Source of the DNA: Kocuria coralli
Lineage (GTDB): Bacteria > Actinomycetota > Actinomycetes > Actinomycetales > Micrococcaceae
DNA length: 64,000 bases
Assembly (NCBI RefSeq): GCF_008831305.1
Contig: NZ_ML708627.1
Coordinates: forward strand, 1-64,000
Direction of reading: 5' to 3'
The stretch's first letter is position 1, and the number at the start of each line of letters is the position of its first letter. The notes beneath the pieces were generated by a model. It searched no databases. It saw only the letters and a list, made by a program, of their open reading frames with translations, and was not told where the DNA came from. Position numbers and translations under genes: made by a program. This document shows, piece after piece, positions 15,965 through 25,785 of this stretch.

Positions 15965-18313
15965 TCAGGTGAGGATCACGAGTTCCCGGGTGGCGCGGGT
16001 CATCGCCACGTAACGATCCACCGTGGCCTCGGTCCCGTCGCTGCTCCAGCCGGTGCAGGTCCGCCCGGCGGTGCCCCACTCGCTGCCGTCCCGGCCCGGC
16101 TCCACGAGTACCACCAGATCGAACTCGAGGCCCTTCGCCTCGGCCGCCTCCAGCGCTTGCACCCGGCCGGCGCTCTCGAGGCCCGGATCCCCGATCACGC
16201 ACGCGGTTCCTTCGGCATGCGCGGCGAGCCACGCCGCGATGATCGCGTCCCGTTCGGCCACCCGCCCGCGACGTACCGGGACCCCGCTGCTGCGGATGGA
16301 CCGGGGGACGTTCGCATCCGGCAGCACCGTGCGGATCACCGGGGCGGCCTCCGCCATGATCTCGGCCGGTGTCCGGTAGTTGATCGTGAGCGACGCCCGG
16401 CGCACGTACCGCATGCCGCTCTCGCCGAGCCGGTCCTCCCACGACTGCGCGAAGCCGTGCCGCGCCTGCGCCCGGTCCCCGACGATCGTGAAGCTGCCCG
16501 ACGGGTTCCTGCGCAGCAGCATGTGCCACTGCGCATCGGTGAGCTCCTGGGCCTCGTCCACGACGATATGGACGAACGGACCGCCGAGCGATCCGGGTCG
16601 GTGCACCTCTGCCGCGGTCGAAGCCGCCAGCGCGCCCCGCAGGTCCTGCCCCCGCAGCATGGACATCACCCTCATCTCGGAGTCGTCCGTCCCGATGAGA
16701 TCGGTGATGACCTCCCCCATGCGCACGCGGTCGGAGGCCTCCTCGGCCCGGTCGCGGCTGCGACGGGCCGCCGCCCCCGGGTCGCCCGCCCGCAGATGCG
16801 CCGCGTCCAGCAGCGGCAGGTCCTCCGGCGTCCAGGGGCTGTCACCGGGGCGCTGCAGCGCGTGGACCTCGTCCGCCGTGAGCCAGGGGGCGTGCTGCTG
16901 CAGCAGCTCCGGGGACGTCCATAGGCCTCGGACCAGCGCTGCGGGGTCCAGCAGGGGCCAGGCCCGGTCGAAGGCGGCCTGCAGCTCGCTGTTCTCGATC
17001 AGCCCCAGCCTCATCGCCTCGGACTCGTCCCCTTCTCGGTCGTCCTCGAGGTCATAGGCATCGAACTCCGCCTCGTCGTCGAATCCTCTCTGGGGGCTTG
17101 CTCCGGCGCCGCCCGCGTCGCCCCAGCCCTCCCCCGCCCACGGATCCTGGTCCCATCGGACCTCGCCCCAGGCAGCCGCATCGCCCTCTCGGTCGATGGT
17201 CCGCGCCCGAAGCCGGTCGGTCAGGACGGCCAGGAGCGCCTCCCCGATCTCCTCGCGGGCCTCGTTGTGCGTGGAGTCCGTGGCCGCCGCGCCGAACGCC
17301 TCCTCCCAGTGGGCCGGCGTGAGCAGGACATCGCCCCAGGCCGTCTCGATGGTCACGGGGCGGCGTGGGATGCGCTCCCGGGAGCGCACCACGGCCTCGA
17401 CCACCCCCGGCATCCGCCCGTCGCCTTTGAGCCGGGCGACTCGCCGATCCGCTTCCACGGAGGTCTCCGCGCCTTCGGGCACCAGGTCGGCCAGCGTGCA
17501 GGTGCGGACGCCCTCCTCTCCCAGGCCCGGCAGGATGTCGGCCACATAGGCCGTATAGGCGCGGGACGGGCCCACGAACAGGATGCCGCCGTGCCCGCTC
17601 CGGAACCTGGGCTCGGCATACAGCAGGTAGGCGGCGCGGTGCAGGGCGACGACGGTCTTGCCCGTCCCCGGTCCGCCGTCCACCACCAGTGCTCCCCGGG
17701 GATCGGCGCGGATGATCGCGTCCTGGTCGGCCTGGATCGTGCCGAGCACGTCCCGCATGGTCGTCGAGCGGCTCGCGCCGAGGCTGGCGATGAACGCGGA
17801 CTGCTCATCGAGCGCTGCCGTGCTCGTCATGGCCGCGTCCGTGAAGGCCTCGTCCCAGTAGTCGGTGATGCGCCGGTCCGTCCAGCGGTAGCGACGGCGT
17901 CCGCGCAGTCCCATCGGATGGGCGCGGGTGGCGGCGAAGAACGGCTCGGCCGCCGGGGCGCGCCAGTCCACCAGCAGCCGGGCGCCGTCGTCGTCGGTGA
18001 GGGAGAGACGCCCGATGTACAAGGTCCCCCGCTCCCCCTCCACGCGTCCGAGGCACAGGTCGAGGCCGTAGCGCAGCAGCAGTCTCTGCCGCTCGGTGAG
18101 CCGGTGGATCTCCAGGTCGCGGTCGAAGGCCGCCTGCCCGCCTCGGGTCGGGGTCCGGCGGAGCTCGCCGAGCCGCGCTCCGAGATCGGCGAGCTGCCGT
18201 TCGAGGCTGGCCTCGATCCTGGTGAAGTGGCGGATGTCGGCCGCGATCAGGATCGGATCGGCTTTCGCCGGGTGATCGTCGAGGGTGAACGGGTACAGGT
18301 CGAACTCAGGCAT
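15965..18313 (-). CDS. helD: HelD-like RNA polymerase-associated ATPase (UvrD/Rep superfamily)
   Basis: The 782-residue superfamily 1 protein lacks other helicase accessory domains. The N-terminal part (about 1-130) contains a coiled-coil-forming stretch (EASLERQLADLGARLGELRR), then DWRAPAAEPFF. Walker A is GGPGTGKTVVALHRAAYLL near residue 215, Walker B VHIVVDEAQEL, motif III IVGDRAQ and motif VI VAMTRATRELVIL at the C-terminus. HelD proteins release RNA polymerase from DNA, and some actinobacterial ones give rifampicin resistance. The ATG at 18313 follows a purine-rich stretch; the frame extends upstream but without protein-like sequence. Confidence 0.88.
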   Translation of the reverse strand: MPEFDLYPFTLDDHPAKADPILIAADIRHFTRIEASLERQLADLGARLGELRRTPTRGGQAAFDRDLEIHRLTERQRLLLRYGLDLCLGRVEGERGTLYIGRLSLTDDDGARLLVDWRAPAAEPFFAATRAHPMGLRGRRRYRWTDRRITDYWDEAFTDAAMTSTAALDEQSAFIASLGASRSTTMRDVLGTIQADQDAIIRADPRGALVVDGGPGTGKTVVALHRAAYLLYAEPRFRSGHGGILFVGPSRAYTAYVADILPGLGEEGVRTCTLADLVPEGAETSVEADRRVARLKGDGRMPGVVEAVVRSRERIPRRPVTIETAWGDVLLTPAHWEEAFGAAATDSTHNEAREEIGEALLAVLTDRLRARTIDREGDAAAWGEVRWDQDPWAGEGWGDAGGAGASPQRGFDDEAEFDAYDLEDDREGDESEAMRLGLIENSELQAAFDRAWPLLDPAALVRGLWTSPELLQQHAPWLTADEVHALQRPGDSPWTPEDLPLLDAAHLRAGDPGAAARRSRDRAEEASDRVRMGEVITDLIGTDDSEMRVMSMLRGQDLRGALAASTAAEVHRPGSLGGPFVHIVVDEAQELTDAQWHMLLRRNPSGSFTIVGDRAQARHGFAQSWEDRLGESGMRYVRRASLTINYRTPAEIMAEAAPVIRTVLPDANVPRSIRSSGVPVRRGRVAERDAIIAAWLAAHAEGTACVIGDPGLESAGRVQALEAAEAKGLEFDLVVLVEPGRDGSEWGTAGRTCTGWSSDGTEATVDRYVAMTRATRELVILT

Positions 18314-18513
18314 CGGAAGCCCCCCGGTCGTGGATGAAAGCGCCTCATGCTGCCTCACGACCCGGGGCTTGCGGCAAGAGGGGCCCGCCCGGATATCCTG
18401 AAGATGCAACGGGATACGGGGCGGGCTGAGGCGGGCGGAATGGGGTCCGCGCAGGCTCGGAGCGGCCCTCACGACGACGGGATTCGTCAGGGGCTTTCGG
18501 GGCGAAGGGGGCG

Positions 18514-18526
18514 TACTCTGAGGCCG
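18514..18526 (+). promoter_or_regulatory. -10 box of a probable leaderless promoter
   Basis: TACTCT (18514-18519) ends 7 nt before ATG 18527, without a convincing ribosome-binding site. Confidence 0.45.
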
Positions 18527-19867
18527 ATGCCCAAGAACGATCTCCCGCCGCGTCATGTGCGACGCGGGCCCAGTTCCGTGGACCCCGACCGGATCCACGC
18601 GCTCCCGCCCGAGAAGTCGGCCTACCGCACGTGGTTCTCGTCCCTGAACCCCTCGCTCCAGCTGGTTCTCCTCCAGCTGTGGATGCCGATGTTCATGGCG
18701 GTCATGTTCATCCTCTGCTACGTGGGCGCCTTCCAGAACACGGCACCGCGAGAGGTTCCCGTCGGGGTGGTGGGCGGGACGAGCGTCGTCGAGAGCTACC
18801 AGGCGACGGCGGACGAGGCCGCTCCCGGAGCCTGGTCGTTCGTCGCCCTCGCGGACGAGGGCTCCGCCCGCCAGCAGGTGCGCTCAGGCGATATCGCGGC
18901 CGCGTACGACGTCGAGAGCAACTCGCTGATCGTGGCCTCCGCGCACCAGGCACAGGCCGCCAACCTCCTGCCGCTCTATCTCAACCCGCTCCTCAGCCCG
19001 GACGAGCCGCCGCAGCGCGAGGACATCGCCCCGCTGCCCACGGGAGACGTCGGCATGACTCCCATGTACCTGATGCTGGCATGGTGCATCTCCGGGTATC
19101 TGGCGGCCATGTTCATCGGGCTCATGGGCGGTCACCTGGCGCGCCGGGTCCGGTTCGCCGTCATCCTCGCCGTGAGCTTCGTACTGTCCTTCATCACCTC
19201 GTTTCTCGTCTCGCCGGTGCTGGGCGCCATCGACGGTCACTTCTGGCAGCTGTGAGGCCTGGGGTGGGCATGGGCTGTCGCCATCGGCCTGGCCGTGAAC
19301 GGGTTGAGCTACTTCTGCGGGCGGTTCATCGCGGCTCCCGCCATGACGGTCTTCATCTTCTTGTCCATCCCCGCCTCCGGTGCGGCGTTCCCCGAGTGGT
19401 TCATGCCGGAGCCCTTCCGCTGGCTCAACAACCTGGTGGTCGGTTCCGGCATCACGGAGATGCTCAAGCGCCTCGTGTACGACGTCGGCCCCGGCTACGC
19501 CCGAGGGTGGATGATGCTGGGGTGCTACGCGGTGATCGGGCTCCTGCTGACCCTGGTCGGCAAGCCGTACTGGGAACGGCAGCGGGTGCGGCGCATGCTC
19601 CGGGGCAAGACCACGATGATGCAGGACGCCCAGAGGGCGAGCGGCCGCCAGCACGAGAAGGACCGCGAGACCATCCTGGGCGATTTCGGCCTCGAGGCCA
19701 CGACCAGCGGGATCATCATGCAGCGGAACCCGGCGGTGCCGGCCTCCGAGACCCCGCCCTCGGGCTCCCCCGCGAGGGGCCAGCTCGACACGACCAGCAT
19801 GTGGGCCCTCGGAGGGCCGCTGGAACAGGATCTCGGCGAGACGCAGGAGCCCCCGGAGCGTCGCTGA
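18527..19867 (+). pseudogene. Membrane protein interrupted by an in-frame UGA
   Basis: One reading frame encodes a basic N-terminus, a membrane helix (WMPMFMAVMFILCYVGAF), an extracytoplasmic domain (VPVGVVGGTSVVESYQATAD) and further helices. A TGA at 19253-19255 then stops the frame. The same frame continues for about 200 codons with GLGWAWAVAIGLAVNGLSYF and more helices, ending at 19867. Restoring one codon gives a 446-residue protein like ABC-2/YhgE-type membrane proteins. A TGG to TGA change at a tryptophan is the simplest explanation. The truncated 242-residue form may still be made; readthrough cannot be excluded. Confidence 0.7.
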
Positions 19868-19869
19868 TC

Positions 19870-20220
19870 TCAGGCCCGCAGGATGGATTCCATCTTCTTG
19901 CCCCTGGCCAGCTCGTCCACGAGCTTGTCCAGGTAGCGGATCTTCTGCATGAGCGGGTCCTCGATCTCCTCGACCCGGTGACCGCAGATCACGCCCTTGA
20001 TCAGGTGCGCATTCGGGTTCATGGCGGGTGCCTGCGCGAAGAACGTCCGCAGGTCCGTCTCCTCCGCGATGACGCGCCGCAGCCCGTCCTCGTCGTAACC
20101 GGTCAGCCAGGTGATGACCTTCTGCAGCTCCTCCTCGGTGCGCCCCTTCCGCTCGACCTTCGTCACGTAGAGCGGATAGATGCTGGCGAAACTCATGCCG
20201 AAGATGCGGTGCTCAGCCAT
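19870..20220 (-). CDS. DUF2200 family protein
   Basis: The 116-residue soluble protein has the DUF2200 signature: [25 protein letters not shown] at the N-terminus, VITWLTGYD, and a middle [12 protein letters not shown] followed by [17 protein letters not shown]. Function is unknown. It has a GAGGGAG ribosome-binding site. It converges on the interrupted membrane protein with 2 nt between stops. Confidence 0.85.
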   Translation of the reverse strand: MAEHRIFGMSFASIYPLYVTKVERKGRTEEELQKVITWLTGYDEDGLRRVIAEETDLRTFFAQAPAMNPNAHLIKGVICGHRVEEIEDPLMQKIRYLDKLVDELARGKKMESILRA

Positions 20221-20343
20221 GGGAACTCCCTCGTCGATGCGCGTCCGGGTCCGGCGGGCACGGGCCGTGTCCCTGCCCCGGGCGTTCGTGCCCGGCGGGT
20301 CGAGGGTACGTCATCCCCGCGGGTGCGGGTACCGGCCAGCGCG

Positions 20344-20356
20344 TAGGGTTGACCGC
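20344..20356 (+). promoter_or_regulatory. -10 box of a probable leaderless promoter
   Basis: TAGGGT (20344-20349) ends 7 nt before GTG 20357. Confidence 0.5.
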
Positions 20357-21088
20357 GTGAAAAAGACTCCCCCATCGGACGGCGGCTCCGCACGTCCGCA
20401 CGGACGTTCAGGCCCCTCCTGGGAGGCCGTGATCCGCAACGGCACGCTGGCCGTGGTGCTGCTGTTCATGGTCTGGCTCGTCTTCAACGTGCACCTGCCC
20501 TCGCCGGCCGAACTCGAGAGGGAGATCGACGGCTTCGGATGGGGCGCCTGGCTGGTCTTCATCGGGATCTACGCGGTGGTCGCCCTGACCCCGATCCCCG
20601 TCACGGTCATGGCCGTCAGCGGGGGGCTTCTCTTCGGCGCCGCACTGGGCAGTCTCCTGTCCGTGATCGGCGTGCTGCTGGGCTGCTGGGGCGGCTATTG
20701 GCTGGCCCGGGCCCTGGGCACCGATCTGGTCAGGCGCGTCCTGGGCTCGCACGCGGACACGGTCGAGTCCTATCTCGCCGGTGCCGGATTCGAGGCGGTG
20801 GTGGTCCTGCGCCTCATGCCGGGAATCCCCTACTGGCCGGTGAACTACGGCAGCGGCGCCTTCGGCATCGATCACCGGGCCTACCTGGCCGCCAGCGTGC
20901 TCTCCGTGATCCCGGGGCAGATCTCGCTCGTGGCCCTGGGCGCCTTCGTGGCCAACGCCACCTGGTACAACGGCCTCACGGTCGGGCTGGCCTGGGCCAC
21001 GGTCATCGTGCTCACCATCCTGGCCTCCCGCCGCTGGCGTACGGCGGCTCGCGAGAACAAGAACTCCCAGGACCCCGAGCCCACCTGA
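20357..21088 (+). CDS. TVP38/TMEM64 (DedA-superfamily) membrane protein
   Basis: The 243-residue protein has about six hydrophobic segments and the SNARE-associated/VTT domain pattern: TPIPVTVMAVSGGLLFGAALG, GCWGGYWLARALG, and the conserved VVVLRLMPGIPYWPVNYGSG near the middle. Members of the DedA superfamily include lipid carriers and scramblases. I chose GTG 20357 because the -10 box sits 7 nt upstream and the protein upstream of it is not conserved-looking. The cargo is unknown. Confidence 0.85.
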   Translation: MKKTPPSDGGSARPHGRSGPSWEAVIRNGTLAVVLLFMVWLVFNVHLPSPAELEREIDGFGWGAWLVFIGIYAVVALTPIPVTVMAVSGGLLFGAALGSLLSVIGVLLGCWGGYWLARALGTDLVRRVLGSHADTVESYLAGAGFEAVVVLRLMPGIPYWPVNYGSGAFGIDHRAYLAASVLSVIPGQISLVALGAFVANATWYNGLTVGLAWATVIVLTILASRRWRTAARENKNSQDPEPT

Positions 21089-21171
21089 CGCCCAGAGCCA
21101 GGACATCCGTAAGACCCGCGTAAGATTCCGGCAACCGGGATGCCGGGGCCGATCGGCAGAGGGCTTGCTAC

Positions 21172-21183
21172 TACCGTTGGGAC
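21172..21183 (+). promoter_or_regulatory. -10 box of a probable leaderless promoter
   Basis: TACCGT (21172-21177) ends 6 nt before ATG 21184. Confidence 0.5.
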
Positions 21184-22461
21184 ATGGACCCGCGCAGAAA
21201 TCCACGCCGTTTGCCCATAGCCGTCCTGATGATGACCGGGCTGGTGCTCAGCGCCTGTTCCGGCGCCGACGACGAATCACCGGCCACTTCCACGCCCTCC
21301 CCCTCAGGATCGGCAACCGCCAGTGCGTCGGAGACACCGAGCGGGACGACCACCCCCTCGGCGACCGAAACCGAAACCGATGCTCCCCCGCCGGAGTTCG
21401 CGACCGTCGACGAAGCGGATCGTCCCTTCGCCGTCGAGGAGGTGGGCGCGTACGACTCGCCATGGGCGCTGGAGTTCCTGCCGGGCACGGAGCAGCTGCT
21501 GATCACCACGATCACCGGGGAGATGATCCTGCGAGATCTCGACGGCGGCCGTGAAGTCGACGTCGAGGGCCTCCCGGACCCCGTGGTGGCGGGGCAGGGA
21601 GGCCTGGGCGACATCGTCGTGGGCCCCGACTTCGAGGACGATCGGACCGTCTACCTCAGCTGGGTGGAGGCCGGTGAGGGCGGGACCGGTGCCGTGATCG
21701 GGCGCGCGACCCTGGAGGAGTCGGGTGATCAGGCCTCCCTGCAGAACCTCGAGGTGATCTGGGAGCAGCAGCCCAAGGCCTCCGGTGACGGCCACTTCTC
21801 CCATCGTCTGGCGTTCAGCCCCGACGGCGAGTATCTCTTCGTGAGCTCCGGGGACCGGCAGGAGATGACCCCGGCACAGGACCTCGGCAGCGGCCTGGGC
21901 AAGATCATGCGCCTGACCCCCGACGGGCAGCCCGCACCGGACAACCCGTTCGCCGACGAAGGCGGGGTGAGCGCCGAGATCTGGAGCTACGGGCACCGCA
22001 ATCCGCTAGGCCTGGCCTTCGCCCCCGACGGCACCCTCTGGGCATCGGAGATGGGGCCTCAGGGCGGCGACGAGCTGAACCGGATCGAGGAGGGCGGCAA
22101 CTACGGCTGGCCCGAGGCCTCCAACGGGTCGCACTACGAGGGCGAGGAGATCCCCGACCACACCGACGACGACGGCTTCAACAGCCCCGAGGCCTGGTGG
22201 ACCCCCAGCGTCTCGCCGGCAGGCCTGATGATCTACGACGGCGAGATGTTCCCCGACTACTCCGGCGATGCCCTCATCGGCGCGCTCTCCGGCCAGGCCC
22301 TGGTGCACGTCGACCTGGACGGGGACCAGGCCGTTGCCGGAGAAATCTACCCCATGGGCAACCGCATCCGGGACGTGGCCCAGGCCCCTGACGGCAGCAT
22401 CTGGGTCCTCGAGGACGCCGGCGGCGCCAACCTCCTGCGCCTGACACCGGCCTCCGACTGA
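21184..22461 (+). CDS. PQQ-dependent (soluble) sugar dehydrogenase-like lipoprotein
   Basis: The 425-residue protein has a signal peptide with lipobox LSAC (cysteine at about 25), then a Thr/Ser-rich linker of about 45 residues that also holds acidic residues. A six-bladed propeller of the glucose/sorbosone dehydrogenase family follows: SPWALEFLPGTEQLL, HFSHRLAFSPDGEYLFVSSGD, EIWSYGHRNPLGLAF and EMGPQGGDELN. These histidines and the aspartates suit PQQ and calcium binding. It is anchored outside the membrane. No PQQ biosynthesis genes are in the window, so cofactor uptake or a different activity is possible. Confidence 0.85.
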   Translation: MDPRRNPRRLPIAVLMMTGLVLSACSGADDESPATSTPSPSGSATASASETPSGTTTPSATETETDAPPPEFATVDEADRPFAVEEVGAYDSPWALEFLPGTEQLLITTITGEMILRDLDGGREVDVEGLPDPVVAGQGGLGDIVVGPDFEDDRTVYLSWVEAGEGGTGAVIGRATLEESGDQASLQNLEVIWEQQPKASGDGHFSHRLAFSPDGEYLFVSSGDRQEMTPAQDLGSGLGKIMRLTPDGQPAPDNPFADEGGVSAEIWSYGHRNPLGLAFAPDGTLWASEMGPQGGDELNRIEEGGNYGWPEASNGSHYEGEEIPDHTDDDGFNSPEAWWTPSVSPAGLMIYDGEMFPDYSGDALIGALSGQALVHVDLDGDQAVAGEIYPMGNRIRDVAQAPDGSIWVLEDAGGANLLRLTPASD

Positions 22462-22492
22462 ACGTCCTGAACGCCGTACGACGGCGGCTGCC

Positions 22493-23959
22493 CTACAGCC
22501 CGTCGATGTCGTCCCGGGCGAAGCCGTCCTGCGAGCGCACCACGTTGGCCGCGAGCGGGATCTGGTGCGAGGCGCTCTCCAGGATGTGCATCAGGTACCC
22601 CGCGGTATTGGGCAACGCGATGCAGTCGCCGACGGCCACGCCCTGCGGGAACACGATGCGTCGGCGCAGGATCAGCTCGGCCTCGATGCAATAGGCGCCC
22701 ACCAGGAAGGCACCTCGAGGGGCGTTCCAATGATCCCCCGTCCCTCGTCCGTGGCCGTGCGCCCCGGTCCGGACCAGGATCGGGTCCACGAGGAAGTCCG
22801 CGGAGGTGGAGCGGCACTGGGTGCGGTTCATCTCCAGGCCCACGATCGGGATGCCGTCACTGGTGTGCTTGCGAAAGGCCACGCGTGAGAGGGTCAGCCC
22901 GCATCCGTCGAGCATCGAACGCCCCGGTTCGCAGTGCAGCGCCAGATCGCGGTCGCGAAGGGCCCGGGCCGCCGTCGACCCTGGAGCCACCTCGCCCGCG
23001 AGCACCTGCTCCAGCCACGCGCCCCGGACGGGCTCCTGGTGGTAGGGGTAGAGATCGCGCGCTCCCGCCAGCCGGGCGCCGTCGCGTCCTTCCTCGCGTC
23101 TCAGCCCCAGCCCGTCGCCGCGCCAGGTGAGCGCCTCGCCGTCGCCCAGCACGGCGGCCTCGTGCCGGTCCCAGAACGTCTCCCACGCGCCGGCGTCGTC
23201 GATGTAGGACATGGGCATTCCCCCGCCCATGTCGATGAACGAGGGTTCATGACCGCGAAGGCGCACTTGGTCCACGAGCTCGATGGCCTGGCCCAGTGCC
23301 GCCGTCCGGTCCCCCGGCTCGTAGCCGTGAAGGTGGAAGTGCACGCCGTCGAGACGCTGGCCGGCGCCCTCGAACGGATGGGCGTCCAGGAAGTCGAGCC
23401 AGGTCCGCATGCCCTCTCCGAAGCGGGTGGGGGCGAGGCCGCGCCCCGCTTCGGGTGCCAGCCGCAGTGCCACGGATGACGGGTGCGGCAGCTGCGAACT
23501 GATGCTCTGCGCCGCCAGCGCCTCATCGAGGTTGTCCAGCACCACTGGCACCCCTCGCGCCATCGCCGTACGCAGCAGGCGGCCGGGTTTGACCGCGGCC
23601 GTCAGGACGATATCGGCGGGCGGCACGCCACGATCGAGGACTTGGAGGAGCTCTCGCTCGCTGCCGACGTCGATACCGTGCCCCAGGCGACGGGTCTCGT
23701 CGACCAGTCCCAACGTCTTGTTGGCCTTGCGTGCGACGAACACGCGCACCGCCACTCCCTGCCGCCTCCCGGCCTCGACCACCTCGGCGGCGTTGCCGCG
23801 CAAGGGGCCGAAATCGTGGACATTGACGGGGCTGCCGTGCTCGCGCAGGAGATCCGCGCACGCTGCCGGGTCGCCCAGGAGCCTCCGCATCCACGGTTCG
23901 AGCCTGGCGGGAAGAGCCGGATCCCCGTGGGCCGCCTGACGCAGGCCGTGCGGACTCAC
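22493..23959 (-). CDS. Y4yA/SbnH-like PLP-dependent decarboxylase (alanine racemase fold)
   Basis: The 488-residue type III PLP enzyme resembles diaminopimelate decarboxylases. The PLP-lysine lies in VFVARKANKTLGLVDE (about residue 78), the phosphate loop in FIDMGGGMPMSYI and the second substrate site in HCEPGRSMLDGCG. The start is a GTG that overlaps the preceding stop (GTGA). It closely recalls the Y4yA family and SbnH, which decarboxylates a diaminopropionate intermediate in staphyloferrin B synthesis. As the last gene of the operon, it probably decarboxylates the product of the SbnA-like enzyme. The substrate is inferred. Confidence 0.85.
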   Translation of the reverse strand: MSPHGLRQAAHGDPALPARLEPWMRRLLGDPAACADLLREHGSPVNVHDFGPLRGNAAEVVEAGRRQGVAVRVFVARKANKTLGLVDETRRLGHGIDVGSERELLQVLDRGVPPADIVLTAAVKPGRLLRTAMARGVPVVLDNLDEALAAQSISSQLPHPSSVALRLAPEAGRGLAPTRFGEGMRTWLDFLDAHPFEGAGQRLDGVHFHLHGYEPGDRTAALGQAIELVDQVRLRGHEPSFIDMGGGMPMSYIDDAGAWETFWDRHEAAVLGDGEALTWRGDGLGLRREEGRDGARLAGARDLYPYHQEPVRGAWLEQVLAGEVAPGSTAARALRDRDLALHCEPGRSMLDGCGLTLSRVAFRKHTSDGIPIVGLEMNRTQCRSTSADFLVDPILVRTGAHGHGRGTGDHWNAPRGAFLVGAYCIEAELILRRRIVFPQGVAVGDCIALPNTAGYLMHILESASHQIPLAANVVRSQDGFARDDIDGL

Positions 23960-25785
23960 AGGAGACCGCCGTCGCGGTTCACGGCCACCGGAGGGACGTG
24001 CGCGGCCCGGGGCTCCGTGGCGTCGCCGGCAGCCGCGGCGGCCCGCTCGGTGCGGTCCGCACCGAGGATCTGCTGCGCCACCCGGTCAGCCCATCGCTGG
24101 GGGGTGTCGTGCAGGGCGCGGTTGAGGGTGTCATGACCGATCACGTAGTCCTCGGTGGGCCTGCCCAGCACCGACAGCCCGGGTACGTGAGCGCCGGTGC
24201 CGTCCACGGCCTGCCCGCAGGCCGTGATCCGGGCACCGCGTCGCCCGGGGGCGAGACTGAGCGTGCCCGTGCTCAGCAAGCGGTCGTAGATCGGCACACC
24301 GGCGGGCGCGATCCCGGCTGGTGCCATCACGGCGTCCACCACCACGTCCGGCTCCCGCGCGTCCCGGGGCACCCCGGTGAGGCCACCGGTGTCCACCTGG
24401 ACACCGCCGTGAATCCAGTCGGCATCCACGATGCCGGCATCGATCAGGGCCAGCAGCTTGGCCGCGTTGACCGGTGGTGGGCCGAAGGCGAGCCGCTCCA
24501 TGGCCACCGCCACCGTCCTGAAGTCGGCCCACTCCTGCGCGGTGAACTCCCGATGGCTCAATCTGTCGACGATGGCCGGGTAGAGCTGGGCCCAGGCCCG
24601 GCCGAGCGCCCAGGCAGCGCCGGGCGCCTCTCTCCCCTCCGCCACTGCGAGGCTGTACCGCAGCACCCGAACGGCCCGGTCCAGCCGTTCGGAGCCGGGG
24701 TCGGCGCCGTGGCGCAGGGTATAGGAGACCTCCCACTGCGGGTCCGACACCGTGGCGGCCTCGCAGCGTCCGAGCATCTCGGCTGCGGCGGCCTCCACCT
24801 CCCGGATCACCGCGCCGGCGTCCTCCGCCCGGCGGACCCGGGCGGCCGTGCTCTCCAGTAGCTCGTCCAGTCCGTCGACGACGACGCTCGCCCCCGTCTT
24901 CGCATCCAGGAACAGCCCATCGCGGGTGATCGGCGCGATGGCACGGGGCTCGTGGCCGCTGGCCAGATAGACCATCCGGCCGTCGTCGCCGGTGCTGAAC
25001 ATGCCGCCGCGCCCCTGGGTCAGGGCCAGGCACGCGTCGATGAAGGTCAGGGCCCCGCCGCGCACCGCCACCGTGGAACCGACCGGAACGTTGTCTTCGG
25101 TGAGCCACTGCCGCACGGGAAAGACCTGGGGGACCAGGGGCACGGGCGCGGACCATCCGTTGCGCAGGGCGTCAGGGTGCTCGCCGCGGTGACCGGTGCT
25201 CAGCAGCACCTCGTGGTACGGCCCGTATTCCGTACCGGCGTCGGTCTCGGCCATCCAGCCGCCTGATGTGGATGCCGTGGCCACGGACACCACCCGGGAG
25301 GGAACCCGGGTCACGCTGACGGTCCGCGGCGCCGCGCCCAGGACCCGTTCCCAGGCGTACTGCAGATACCGGCCGACCTCGGCCCGGGGAGGGAACGAGT
25401 CGTCTCCCAGGTGCGGGGCGTGCTGCGCGGTCCAGTCTCCGAAGCCGTCCACGTAACGGTCCGGGGCATGCGGTTCGTGGACGTCCACGATCCTGGAGGT
25501 CACGTTGAGTCGGAGGTACTCCGGCTGGTCCGGGGCATACGCCGCTCCGGCGCCGAAATGCGGATTGTCGTCGAAGAGGTCCACAGCGATCTCCGGCAGA
25601 TCGTCCGCCCGCCGCCGCAGGCGGCGCACCAGGGATTCCAGGGCGAACAGGGCCTTGGGCCCGCATCCGACCACGGCGATGCGATAGCCGCCTCCCGACT
25701 CTCCCGCCTCTCCCGAAGAGTCCAAGGAGTCTTCCGAGGAGTCTGGAGAGTCCTGGGCGGTCGGCTCTAGCCGGTTCTCAGTCAC
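23956..25785 (-). CDS. FAD/NAD(P)-binding oxidoreductase
   Basis: The 609-residue protein opens with an acidic, Ser/Asp/Glu-rich tail of about 30 residues. A dinucleotide-binding motif YRIAVVGCGPKALFALESL follows near residue 33, then FDDNPHFGAGAAYAPDQPEYLRLN, typical of the FAD-NAD(P)-binding family. Later segments include VRGGALTFIDACLAL and the C-terminal TACGQAVDGTGAHVPGLSVLG. It overlaps the SbnA-like gene by 8 nt and the decarboxylase by 4 nt. It may take the place of SbnB, the oxidase that releases diaminopropionate in the Sbn pathway. That role is inferred from context only. Confidence 0.8.
   Translation of the reverse strand: MTENRLEPTAQDSPDSSEDSLDSSGEAGESGGGYRIAVVGCGPKALFALESLVRRLRRRADDLPEIAVDLFDDNPHFGAGAAYAPDQPEYLRLNVTSRIVDVHEPHAPDRYVDGFGDWTAQHAPHLGDDSFPPRAEVGRYLQYAWERVLGAAPRTVSVTRVPSRVVSVATASTSGGWMAETDAGTEYGPYHEVLLSTGHRGEHPDALRNGWSAPVPLVPQVFPVRQWLTEDNVPVGSTVAVRGGALTFIDACLALTQGRGGMFSTGDDGRMVYLASGHEPRAIAPITRDGLFLDAKTGASVVVDGLDELLESTAARVRRAEDAGAVIREVEAAAAEMLGRCEAATVSDPQWEVSYTLRHGADPGSERLDRAVRVLRYSLAVAEGREAPGAAWALGRAWAQLYPAIVDRLSHREFTAQEWADFRTVAVAMERLAFGPPPVNAAKLLALIDAGIVDADWIHGGVQVDTGGLTGVPRDAREPDVVVDAVMAPAGIAPAGVPIYDRLLSTGTLSLAPGRRGARITACGQAVDGTGAHVPGLSVLGRPTEDYVIGHDTLNRALHDTPQRWADRVAQQILGADRTERAAAAAGDATEPRAAHVPPVAVNRDGGLL

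Noticed and set aside
19253-19255. UGA as selenocysteine
   Set aside because: The residue context is a membrane segment without redox motif and no SECIS-like hairpin or selenoprotein gene was seen; a Trp codon mutation is simpler.
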